From Chitinophaga sp. YR627 (lineage in GTDB: Bacteria > Bacteroidota > Bacteroidia > Chitinophagales > Chitinophagaceae), in contig NZ_FOUX01000001.1 in assembly GCF_900114995.1 (NCBI RefSeq), forward strand, positions 1,612,001 to 1,676,000: 64,000 nucleotides of DNA, given 5' to 3'. The notes below the pieces were generated by a model. The model made no database searches and was not told the DNA's origin. It was given only the letters and a program-made list of their open reading frames with translations. Positions 31,784 through 38,418 of this stretch are shown here, piece after piece. Made by a program: the position numbers and the translations under genes. How positions within the stretch are numbered: the first letter of the stretch is position 1; each line of letters opens with the position of its first letter.

Positions 31784-31922
31784 GTGAATATTGTCAAGCT
31801 ATCCCTAAAAGTTGGTATCAATGATCAATTTTAAATATTGGAGTAAACGTCTGATGCAGATAAAATGGAATAGATGGTAGGCAACTTCTAACAGTACCAA
31901 TATCTGGGGGGATTAGTGCAAC

Positions 31923-32030
31923 TATTATGATCATTCTTTTATTGGAGGGTTTAGTTCGGATGATGTATATGAATTATTGAAAAAAATATCGAAGCGTGTT
32001 TTTGCAAATCCGCAAAAATTAATTTTCTAA
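31923..32030 (+). pseudogene. Short C-terminal coding remnant
   Basis: Reads YYDHSFIGGFSSDDVYELLK then KISKRVFANPQKLIF and TAA at 32028. It has no start and is 35 codons long. The composition is protein-like. It sits in the 325-bp spacer before the toxin cassette array and may be the tail of a lost toxin or immunity gene. Confidence 0.3.
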
Positions 32031-32107
32031 TTGAGAAATTTCGCGACACCAGATAATAGCTCAGATATTAATCAATAAGATGAAACCAATTATTTTGTAA
32101 TAGGGAG

Positions 32108-32131
32108 TCCCCCAGGTTTTTAACCTGATCC
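32108..32131. repeat. 24-bp hairpin repeat, copy 1 (IS-end-like)
   Basis: TCCCCCAGG...GATCC with an internal hairpin (CAGGTT, TTT, AACCTG). It matches 35614-35637 at 21 of 24 positions; the two stem differences are compensatory. The second copy lies near a transposase fragment, so both may be remnant ends of an ISL3-like element. Confidence 0.5.
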
Positions 32132-32136
32132 CTGAT

Positions 32137-32239
32137 AAGCAGGCCCAGAAAGGATCTTGACCACCTTAAAAAGCGGCAAGGTCGGAGATATCTCCGACCT
32201 TGCCGCTTTTGTGCCCGGTAGCGGTAAAGAATCGAACCG
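32137..32239. repeat. 103-bp repeat copy B: perfect hairpin plus tRNA-3'-end-like segment
   Basis: Counterpart of 23258-23360 with identical internal spacing. The hairpin 32168-32210 has a 20-bp perfect stem (AAAAGCGGCAAGGTCGGAGA arm) and a TA centre, followed by GTGCCCGG and TCGAACC. It overlaps the nominal 5' end of the orphan toxin frame, whose first 25 codons are therefore probably not coding. Confidence 0.6.
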
Positions 32240-32780
32240 ATGGGAATTGATACTTAAGAAGTTAGTTATTGGCGATGCAGTACTTAACCAGGCCTATGTG
32301 AATCAACTACAGGATGCAGTAGCTGGTCAACTTCAACTTACGTACAATGAGCAAACAAACCAATTAATTGCAGAAAAATATAATGATGACGCCACTTTAA
32401 GTAAAGGTGCTCAACAACTATTCGATGCTACGTTGGATCCTTCAATTACTGTAAATGTAAATGTGACTGATGGAGTTATTACGTCTGATAACAAAATATT
32501 TGTAGGTGGAGCTTTTGGGGGTAATAAGGTATTATCGGATAAAATAGATGGTAAGAATAAAGTCGATGCCTTTCAAGACGTCAATCCAAATATTCTAGGT
32601 GCGGCAGACCATGAAGCAAATACCGTAGGGCAATATGCATTACATGAAGTCACTGAAGCCTATGAAGGAGCCAAAATATCTCAGCGCTCGGGCGTATCTG
32701 CTCCGGGTACTGGGTCCATTTACAATAAAGCACACCAAAGGGCATCTAAACAACCATTTAATATTGCAGAATTCATTTAG
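32157..32780 (+). CDS. Orphan Rhs-type toxin tail (LHEVTEAY motif), frameshifted at 3' end
   Basis: The credible protein runs from about 32232. It carries VNQLQDAVAGQLQLTYNEQT, IFVGGAFGGNK, and ALHEVTEAYEGAKISQRSG followed by YNKAHQRASKQ. The same landmarks occur in the tail of the Rhs fragment at 33891-34916, so both belong to one toxin family. HEVTE plus the downstream AH suggests a metal-binding HExxE...H arrangement, though not the canonical HExxH. No Rhs core precedes it. The frame stops at 32780, but a -1 shift gives a sensible continuation (HLDVNGNLALPGSPEHATSI) to 32893, so the gene is probably broken. It is followed by a small lipoprotein gene. Confidence 0.6.
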   Translation: MTTLKSGKVGDISDLAAFVPGSGKESNRWELILKKLVIGDAVLNQAYVNQLQDAVAGQLQLTYNEQTNQLIAEKYNDDATLSKGAQQLFDATLDPSITVNVNVTDGVITSDNKIFVGGAFGGNKVLSDKIDGKNKVDAFQDVNPNILGAADHEANTVGQYALHEVTEAYEGAKISQRSGVSAPGTGSIYNKAHQRASKQPFNIAEFI

Positions 32781-32902
32781 ATGTCAATGGTAATTTGGCT
32801 CTTCCAGGATCTCCAGAACACGCAACGTCCATATTTAAGTTAGTGTTACCAACTGGTTACTCGGCGCCCATTTTACAATTAAATAAACAATAAAACATAC
32901 AG

Positions 32903-33316
32903 ATGAAATATATATCAATTATTTTCACGTTACTCATGGTGTCCTGCTCTTTGTCTAAATCGCCTATTACTGGGGCGCCTTCTTATGCACAATTCGAGGA
33001 TACAAGCGCTGTTTATAAGATATATAAAATTGATTCTATTAATTCATGGTATGTCATTTATGCACGTAATAGTGGATATAGATATAAAATAATATCAAAG
33101 AAATGTACCCAATTACAAGGTGTCAAGATAATGAAGCACAAGTCATATAACCTTAGGCTTATTTCGACCCGACATTATCCTAATGCACCGACTAACTATC
33201 TCGATGTTCCGTGTTTTATGCTCGATGAACAAACGTCTATGTGCCTGGAACCACGTAAAGAAATTTATGATGTCCATTATACAAAGGATCTTAAAGGGTT
33301 ATATTTTAGTCGATAG
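32903..33316 (+). CDS. Small lipoprotein, candidate immunity protein of the orphan toxin
   Basis: 137 residues with lipoprotein signal MKYISIIFTLLMVSCSLSKS (Cys15 lipobox), then a beta-rich domain (SINSWYVIYARNSGYRYKII, MKHKSYNLRLIS) with a CFML and MCLE cysteine pair. It begins 9 bp after the frameshifted end of the orphan toxin (32893). The RHS-linked toxin at 34916 is likewise followed immediately by a small exported protein, which supports a toxin/immunity reading with protection in the periplasm. No family recognised. Confidence 0.55.
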   Translation: MKYISIIFTLLMVSCSLSKSPITGAPSYAQFEDTSAVYKIYKIDSINSWYVIYARNSGYRYKIISKKCTQLQGVKIMKHKSYNLRLISTRHYPNAPTNYLDVPCFMLDEQTSMCLEPRKEIYDVHYTKDLKGLYFSR

Positions 33317-33356
33317 TTATAATATTTCTTTCAAAACCAAGTTTAGTCTTTATAGT

Positions 33357-33423
33357 ATTACGTTGTTTTCTCTGATTGGAAAGTCCGTCACTTGGACTTT
33401 CCAATCAGAGAAAACAACGTAAT
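33357..33423. repeat. Perfect 30-bp inverted repeat with 7-nt loop
   Basis: Arms 33357-33386 and 33394-33423 are exact reverse complements; the loop is GTCACTT. No T run follows on either strand, so it is not a standard terminator. The right arm coincides with the point where the truncated Rhs frame begins, suggesting a rearrangement scar. Confidence 0.9.
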
Positions 33424-33952
33424 CTTGGTTATGATAAGTTGTGATCAGACTACTGAAAAAAACAAGTTTGTTGCTAAGTTGAATGCAAAGGCAGGAGGGA
33501 AGAAGATCGGCCCTTCATTGGTGCTACGTGTAATGGCAGGGGACACAGTGAAGATCGGTGCAAAAGCGTTCTATAAGTCAGAGGGCCCCGCTGATAACAA
33601 AGCAAAAGCCCCGGTAGAGGATATAATCGCTGGATTGGTACAGGCTTTTGGTGGTGGCGTAGGTGAAAATGGTTCACACGCTGGTCAAGTTGTCTCTAAC
33701 AATACGCCTTTTAATGCGGATTTTTATAATAGCAACTATCAACGTTTGAAGGAGAAAAACAAGGACAATGGGCCGACTGATCGACCAAAGACATATTTGA
33801 ACTTTGTTTTATTCGATGATGATTTCAAATTAGTAGAGGGTAATAGTGGCGTAAATCAGGTAAAAGCAAGTCCGGACGAACTGCAGGAACTTGGCGGCGG
33901 GAAAATGGCCGTGGAAAAGAGTGGTTTTTTTGTATGTTTATACAAGCAATGA
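33392..33952 (+). pseudogene. Truncated Rhs protein, 5' portion before a frameshift
   Basis: 186 codons with the pre-core region of Bacteroidota Rhs proteins: KIGPSLVLRVMAGDTVKI, GNGSH-like linker, [52 protein letters not shown]. The upstream Rhs repeats are missing; the frame begins at the right arm of the 30-bp inverted repeat. At the T7 run 33924-33930 one extra T moves translation out of frame and ends it at 33952, while the natural continuation ([13 protein letters not shown]) lies in the frame of the next entry. Confidence 0.75.
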
Positions 33953-34916
33953 GAGTCAGCAGGATGTTTTCTTTGATAATGTTACGGTGGCAGCAATTAG
34001 TGGGCCGTTGTTAGAGGAGACGCATTATTATTTGTACGGATTGACGATGGCGGGAATATCCGCTAATGCATTGAAAGGAACGAATTATGCAGAGAACCGC
34101 GTTAAATATAATGGGAAGGAGTTGTTACAGCATAGGGAGTTTAATGATAGTTCAGGTCTGGATTGGTATGATTATGGAGCTAGAATGTACGACCCTCAAA
34201 TCGGGAGGTGGAGTGTTGTGGATCCACTTTCAGAAAAAATGCGAAGACACTCGGTATATAACTATTCTTTTGATAATCCTTTACGTTTCATTGATCCGGA
34301 CGGCATGACTCCTACCGATGTCATAATCCGCGGTAATCAGTCAAAGAAGGCATTTGAGCAGCTACAGCAGTCTACTAATTTAAAATTATCTCAAGATAAA
34401 GCTGGAAAAGTAATTGTCGCTGGTGGAAATGCAAAAACTGATGCAGATAAAAAGCTTCAGACGGCGATTAACGATAAATATGCTATCGTGGATGTAAATG
34501 CTTCGTCAAACAATTATACAAGTGAAGGTATAGCTATTACAGGAGGAGCATTTTTGGGAAGTGGGTCTTTTGCAGGAGGCAACAAGGATGGGGTAATATT
34601 GGCCAGACAAGAAATAAATCCTGACCAATTTGCAATTATAGAGGACATTACTAAATCTGAACCTGGAGTTGGAGTGCTGCATGAGGTTTTGGAAGCGTAT
34701 ATAGGTGCTACAGAGCATCCTAACACTCACTCTGCAATAGGTACTGATAGTGAAGCTGAAAGTTCAAACTTTTACGATGCCCACGATAAAGCGATTTTAA
34801 TAGATCCCAGAGCTAAACAAACAAGCAATTTCGATTTGAAGATTAAAGACAATAAGATATATATTATAAGTAACGGAAAAGAAAAATTACTTAATAATCT
34901 TGAAAGAAATAAATAA
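33891..34916 (+). CDS. Rhs core fragment with [12 protein letters not shown] toxin tail
   Basis: The sensible part starts at about 33926 ([18 protein letters not shown]), continuing the preceding frame after the T7 slip. It has the Rhs core ([66 protein letters not shown]) and, after DPDGM near residue 143, a tail of about 195 residues with [37 protein letters not shown] and a later AHDKA. The tail parallels the orphan toxin at 32157-32780. Its 1-bp overlap with 34916-35302 points to a coupled immunity gene. Alone it lacks the Rhs cage and any signal, so it is probably not delivered as encoded. Confidence 0.65.
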   Translation: MAAGKWPWKRVVFLYVYTSNESQQDVFFDNVTVAAISGPLLEETHYYLYGLTMAGISANALKGTNYAENRVKYNGKELLQHREFNDSSGLDWYDYGARMYDPQIGRWSVVDPLSEKMRRHSVYNYSFDNPLRFIDPDGMTPTDVIIRGNQSKKAFEQLQQSTNLKLSQDKAGKVIVAGGNAKTDADKKLQTAINDKYAIVDVNASSNNYTSEGIAITGGAFLGSGSFAGGNKDGVILARQEINPDQFAIIEDITKSEPGVGVLHEVLEAYIGATEHPNTHSAIGTDSEAESSNFYDAHDKAILIDPRAKQTSNFDLKIKDNKIYIISNGKEKLLNNLERNK

Positions 34917-35302
34917 TGAAGAGCATAACTATACTCTTATTTATTCTAGGTAGTGTTTGTTGTAACGCTAAATGTCAGGTACACGACACATTATCGGCTA
35001 CGGTAATATGGAAAAAGAAATTAAAGGAATGTATACTTATCGGCGTGGTATCATCATTTAATACAAATGATACTAGTGTAATAATATCTGACAGAGTAAG
35101 AAAAATTAATAATAAATTGAATCAGAAGATAAAAATCGGCGAAGCTTATGTATTCGTCATTGAAAAGGACATAATCGTTACTAATCTAACAAATAAATTA
35201 TCTGTCCAATTTAAAAATACCATTGTTTGGACTAACAAGGAATCTTATAACCTCAAGCCAAGGTTATGCCTTAATTGTATTAATGAGTATATAGGAGAAT
35301 AG
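34916..35302 (+). CDS. Small exported protein, candidate immunity protein of the Rhs-linked toxin
   Basis: 128 residues with signal peptide [20 protein letters not shown] (possibly a lipobox). The mature domain is beta-rich and basic (LKECILIGVVSSFNTND, IKIGEAYVFVIEKDI, QFKNTIVWTNKESYNL) and ends in CLNCINEYIGE. The start codon overlaps the toxin stop codon (TAATG), typical of toxin/immunity pairs. Comparable in size and location to the lipoprotein at 32903, though clear sequence identity is not obvious by eye. Confidence 0.6.
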   Translation: MKSITILLFILGSVCCNAKCQVHDTLSATVIWKKKLKECILIGVVSSFNTNDTSVIISDRVRKINNKLNQKIKIGEAYVFVIEKDIIVTNLTNKLSVQFKNTIVWTNKESYNLKPRLCLNCINEYIGE

Positions 35303-35325
35303 AGTAAGAACATGTAAATGCGAAT

Positions 35326-35526
35326 CTATATTTGGGAGGCTGTATTACTCTGTATACCAGAGGCATCTACCTCGTTGTGCCATAGTGCAAGCCTTTTAAA
35401 AGCCTGTTCTTTGCTGGTGCATATTCTGAATACATCTCCCAGCCCTAACGACAGTTGATAAGCCTTTTGTATAACGGGACACCTGGTAAAGAGTAGCTCG
35501 GTCCGTTGCTGTTGCTCTCTGGCCAC
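35326..35526 (-). pseudogene. Transposase fragment (ISL3/ISAon1-like)
   Basis: The minus strand reads VAREQQQRTELLFTRCPVIQ, then KAYQLSLGLGDVF and TSKEQAFKRLALWHNEVDAS, a pattern seen in the region before the C-terminal DDE part of ISL3-like Bacteroidota transposases. Only about 70 residues remain; both ends are missing. The 24-bp hairpin repeat at 35614-35637 lies 88 bp away on the 5' side. Confidence 0.5.
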
Positions 35527-35613
35527 AGTCTTGGCTGTTTGAACAACAGATATCTGCTACGTGCTAATAGTTGTTTGACAGCATCGCCATTTAAACTATA
35601 TGCCTAATGACAA

Positions 35614-35637
35614 TCCCCCAAGTTTTCAACTTGATCC
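35614..35637. repeat. 24-bp hairpin repeat, copy 2 (IS-end-like)
   Basis: TCCCCCAAG...GATCC, hairpin CAAGTT, TTC, AACTTG. It is in the same orientation as the copy at 32108-32131. The pair brackets the toxin cassette array. Confidence 0.5.
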
Positions 35638-35760
35638 AGTTTTAGTTAGCATATACGAAAAGTAAGGCGTAGAACACAAGAAGCCAACTTGAGCCTTCGT
35701 ATCGAACCCATTGTATTTTGATAATGAATAGATTATAGATGACCCAGGAATATACATAAA

Positions 35761-35793
35761 ACAGAAAATCCGCTACTAGAGCGGATTTTCTGT
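35761..35793 (-). terminator. Terminator of the tRNA-Leu gene
   Basis: A perfect 14-bp stem (ACAGAAAATCCGCT with AGCGGATTTTCTGT, 5-nt loop) directly downstream of the minus-strand tRNA and followed on that strand by TTTTATG. Confidence 0.8.
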
Positions 35794-35796
35794 TTG

Positions 35797-35882
35797 TGGT
35801 GCCCAGAACAGGATTCGAACCTGCACACCACGGGGGCACTGCATTCTAAGTGCAGCGCGTCTACCAGTTCCGCCATCTGGGC
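35797..35882 (-). tRNA. tRNA-Leu(UAG), CCA encoded
   Basis: The minus strand reads GCCCAGATGGCGG... as the acceptor and D side. The anticodon stem CTGCA/TGCAG has loop CTTAGAA with anticodon TAG (complement of 35846-35848), followed by a long variable arm, T loop TTCGAAT and 3' acceptor TCTGGGC-A-CCA. All arms pair and the variable arm is class II as expected for leucine. An 86-nt gene followed by a hairpin terminator. Confidence 0.95.
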
Positions 35883-36140
35883 AACTAATATCTTCAACAC
35901 TTATTCACAACATCCTTCTTCTTTTAAATTAAACCTTTTTTCAAAATAAAAAAATCCATGCTCTTTAAAAAACACATCCCAAAACACCCAGGATAAAACA
36001 CCCTAACCAATACGGTTATACAATACAAACAACCACCTGCATCATTTGTGCATTTAAATATTGTAGAAGAAAATTTACACACAATAATTACGTAAAACCC
36101 GCATACATCATTTATCTATTTTTACCATAAAAACATCATT

Positions 36141-36428
36141 ATGGCAAAAACAAACAACCCACTACTAACTGGGTATAAGGTTAGTAAAAACTCAACTGGC
36201 AAGCAATTCAGCCTAAAGAGCAGAAAGGGACGCACATTCATTACCAGGTACCCGGACATGAGTAATGTAGTCCCTTCCACAGCCCAGCTACAGGAGAAAT
36301 CGAGGTTCGCTGAAGCGGTGAAATATGCAAAGCGCATTGTACACGATCCTGTATTAAAGGCAGCATATAAAAAACGGCCTGGTAGCAGTGTTTATCATAG
36401 CGCTATTAAAGACTTCCTGGGACATTAA
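36141..36428 (+). CDS. Small basic protein, N-terminal module of a local paralogue family
   Basis: 95 residues, no signal peptide, basic. It is alignable by eye with the N-terminal half of the protein at 37405: GKQFSLKSRKGRTFITRYPD against GKKMNFRVRKGKTVVAVKRG, followed in both by VPST/VPPT, a charged helix, a D-P-V-(L/V)-K-A-x-Y-x-K step and (Y)xxA(I/F)KD. Function unknown; I do not recognise a named family. It stands alone before a long hairpin terminator at 36484-36573. Confidence 0.65.
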   Translation: MAKTNNPLLTGYKVSKNSTGKQFSLKSRKGRTFITRYPDMSNVVPSTAQLQEKSRFAEAVKYAKRIVHDPVLKAAYKKRPGSSVYHSAIKDFLGH

Positions 36429-36483
36429 TATAAAAATACATTTATGCTATCTCAACACATCCTCCACTATAGTCGTTTCAGAT

Positions 36484-36573
36484 ATTCATTTGATAATTCT
36501 TATCCTACGTTAATCCTACGTTCATGAACGTAAGATCAACGTAGGATAAGAATTATCAAATGAATTTTTTTTC
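36484..36573 (+). terminator. Long-stem intrinsic terminator
   Basis: Arms 36484-36511 and 36538-36565 form a perfect 28-bp stem. The loop contains a further palindrome (TACGTTCATGAACGTA). A run of eight or more T follows at 36565, so it should end the 36141-36428 transcript. The stem is unusually long for a bacterial terminator. Confidence 0.75.
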
Positions 36574-36872
36574 GTGAATTTCGCAGCGAAATGATTTAGA
36601 GGTTACTATTTTCTTTAAAATTGTACATTGAGTCTTAACCCGTCCGGATCCCGGACATATAATTAACCCACAAAAAATACAGTTATGTATTACGCAAACC
36701 CTTTAACTACCGAAGTAAAAACCATCGCCAACTCCTCAATTGCTCAATATCTCCTGTCTGCTCCATCCTCCCTTCGACTTCGACTTAGTCTCCTTCCTGT
36801 CCTTCGACTTAGAAAGTCTTCCATCTCCAATAGCTTCTATTCCATATTACCTAACTCAATCCGACAAATCTT
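36574..36872. other. Spacer before the LytTR gene
   Basis: About 300 bp with an open frame from 36685 whose composition (Ser/Leu/Arg-rich, built from CTTCGACTT repeats) does not look like a real protein. An imperfect GTCCGG/CCGGAC palindrome lies at 36642-36656. No supported gene. Confidence 0.35.
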
Positions 36873-37193
36873 ATGTATAAGCCGCTATTACTCCTTGTTA
36901 AGGATACAACCCGTGAAAAAATAGAAAACGAAGAAATCGCATTTGTCAGTGTTAAAGACAAGTATGTTTTGGTCACGCTTATTGATAAGCGAAAATTTAC
37001 AGTAAGAACCAGCCTCCGGCGATTTGAAAAGAGCCTTCCCCCTGATCTTTTTTTTCGCATACACAAGAACCATATCGTCTGCCTGCAACATATCAGGTAT
37101 ATCGACACTGAGGTCATTATGAAAACCGGTGATCCACTACCCATCAGCAGAGAACTAAAAGAAGCACTCCTTAGCAATTTTGAAGTCTTTTAA
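36873..37193 (+). CDS. Stand-alone LytTR DNA-binding regulator
   Basis: 106 residues consisting almost only of a LytTR domain: IAFVSVKDKYVLVTLIDKR, TVRTSLRRFEKSLPPDLFFR, IHKNHIVCLQHIRYID, PLPISRELKEALLSNF. The IHKN(H)xV segment and terminal PxSR-xx-xxxL are typical. There is no receiver domain, so phosphorylation control is not expected unless through a partner. A direct repeat of the LytTR-site type lies just downstream at 37209-37250, ahead of the small-protein gene at 37405. Confidence 0.88.
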   Translation: MYKPLLLLVKDTTREKIENEEIAFVSVKDKYVLVTLIDKRKFTVRTSLRRFEKSLPPDLFFRIHKNHIVCLQHIRYIDTEVIMKTGDPLPISRELKEALLSNFEVF

Positions 37194-37208
37194 AATTTTA
37201 CATGCCCG

Positions 37209-37250
37209 CGTTTTTGCGTCCTGTGCACACGTTTTTGCGTCCCATGCACA
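37209..37250. promoter_or_regulatory. Two direct repeats with 21-bp period, candidate LytTR site
   Basis: CGTTTTTGCGTCC followed by a TGCACA-type end occurs at 37209 and again at 37230 in the same orientation. LytTR regulators typically bind two direct repeats about two helical turns apart. It sits between the LytTR gene and the gene at 37405. Whether that gene is the target is inference. Confidence 0.6.
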
Positions 37251-37404
37251 TTGCCGGAAATTGTTGAAATAATCGGCCTAATATTGTTTCAGCAATCGTG
37301 AACAACGGGTCTGCGTCTAAGACAGGAGAGGGGCGCCTCTTGTCTAACCTGGTGATCATGATTGTGGTTAAACAACATTTTTTAATCACAAAAACTGATT
37401 CACA

Positions 37405-37974
37405 ATGGCATACGTAAAAGACAATATATTCATCACCGGTGTATCCGGTACAGTTGGTAAAAAGATGAACTTCCGTGTAAGAAAAGGTAAGACAGTCGTA
37501 GCTGTTAAACGTGGTCCGAACACGGTACCACCAACTGATGAACAACAGGAGGTACGCGAACAATTCATTATAGCATCTTTATATGCGCAGAGCGCCATGA
37601 AAGACCCTGTGGTGAAGGCGCTGTATCAGAAGGCCGCGAAAGGTGGTCAGACTGCCTATAACGCTGCCTTCAAAGATGCAGCGAAAGCACCAGTCATTGG
37701 TAGTGTAGATCTAACCACTTATAAAGGAGCGATCGGAGATACGATAGAGATCTCCGCCAGAGATGTCATCACACCTAAATCCGTAACAGTAACCATCTCC
37801 TCACCGACGGGAACTGTATTAGAACAGGGTGCTGCCATTATCGGTGCAACTGACAAACGAATCTGGACTTACACGGCAACCGTCGCCAACGCGACATTAC
37901 CCGGGACTCGCATCGTAGTCACCGCAACAGACTTGCCTGGCAACGTCACAGAGAAAGAAGTAGTTGTCTCCTAA
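37405..37974 (+). CDS. Two-module small protein: basic N-domain plus Ig-like C-domain
   Basis: 189 residues, no signal peptide. The N-terminal about 90 residues match the 36141 protein (VRKGKTVVAVKRG, VPPTDEQQEVREQF, DPVVKALYQKA). The C-terminal about 95 residues read as a beta-sandwich (YKGAIGDTIEISARD, VTVTISSPTGTVLEQGA, RIWTYTATV, RIVVTATDLPGNVTEKEV) and match the protein at 38042. It thus appears as the fused form of its two neighbours. Possibly controlled by the LytTR regulator just upstream. Function unknown. Confidence 0.7.
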   Translation: MAYVKDNIFITGVSGTVGKKMNFRVRKGKTVVAVKRGPNTVPPTDEQQEVREQFIIASLYAQSAMKDPVVKALYQKAAKGGQTAYNAAFKDAAKAPVIGSVDLTTYKGAIGDTIEISARDVITPKSVTVTISSPTGTVLEQGAAIIGATDKRIWTYTATVANATLPGTRIVVTATDLPGNVTEKEVVVS

Positions 37975-37990
37975 GTTAAAACAATCATCG

Positions 37991-38017
37991 GGCGTCCGCA
38001 TAGAGCGGACGCTCTTT
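37991..38017 (+). terminator. Terminator between the paralogue genes
   Basis: GCGTCCGC (37992-37999) pairs with GCGGACGC (38005-38012), followed by TCTTTAT, 17 bp after the stop of the 37405 gene. The T run is weak, so read-through to the next gene is plausible. Confidence 0.6.
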
Positions 38018-38041
38018 ATCTCACTATTAAGCTAAATTATC

Positions 38042-38341
38042 ATGAGAAATAAACAATTACTGGCATCTGTACACGCCAATATCCGCTTCGTCATTACAGA
38101 CTACTACAGAGGCGCTATCAATGACGTCATCTACATGGTCATCAGAAATACCGCCAGTGTATTCGTCAATATCATCTCCGTGGACGGCAATATACTGGAG
38201 TCCGGTCAGGCTAATAATAACAACAACGTATGGAGCTACCGTACCCTGATCCCTAATCCTGACTTTCCGAGTGCAAAATTGCACATCCAGGCGATAGATG
38301 ATCAGGGAACGCTGGAAGAGAAGCTGGTCCCGTTTTTCTGA
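38042..38341 (+). CDS. Ig-like module protein, C-terminal part of the local paralogue family
   Basis: 99 residues without a signal peptide, alignable to the C-terminal half of the 37405 protein: YYRGAINDVIYMVIR, VNIISVDGNILESGQA, VWSYRTL, KLHIQAIDDQGTLEEKLV. It therefore represents the second module on its own. Followed by a GC-rich terminator at 38356. Function unknown. Confidence 0.65.
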   Translation: MRNKQLLASVHANIRFVITDYYRGAINDVIYMVIRNTASVFVNIISVDGNILESGQANNNNNVWSYRTLIPNPDFPSAKLHIQAIDDQGTLEEKLVPFF

Positions 38342-38355
38342 CCCGGGAAAGGAAG

Positions 38356-38387
38356 AACATCCGGACAACCGCGTCCGGATGTTTTTA
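38356..38387 (+). terminator. Intrinsic terminator after the Ig-like module gene
   Basis: AACATCCGGAC (38356-38366) pairs with GTCCGGATGTT (38373-38383), followed by TTTAT. It begins 14 bp after the stop codon and directly precedes the ABC-exporter promoter region. Confidence 0.8.
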
Positions 38388-38395
38388 TATCTTTG
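38388..38395 (+). promoter_or_regulatory. Candidate -7 box of the ABC exporter gene
   Basis: TATCTTTG fits TAnnTTTG and lies 23 bp before the ATG at 38419. No clear -33 element was seen; the preceding hairpin occupies that space. Confidence 0.4.
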
Positions 38396-38418
38396 CACCT
38401 TACAAACCACCGAATACT

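Noticed and set aside
36685..36924. Open frame of 79 codons before the LytTR gene
   Set aside because: Low-complexity Ser/Leu/Arg composition produced by CTTCGACTT-type repeats, and it overlaps the well-supported LytTR start; no protein-like features.
37207..37252. CRISPR-like repeat
   Set aside because: Only two short repeats with 8-bp spacers; period of 21 bp fits a regulatory site instead.
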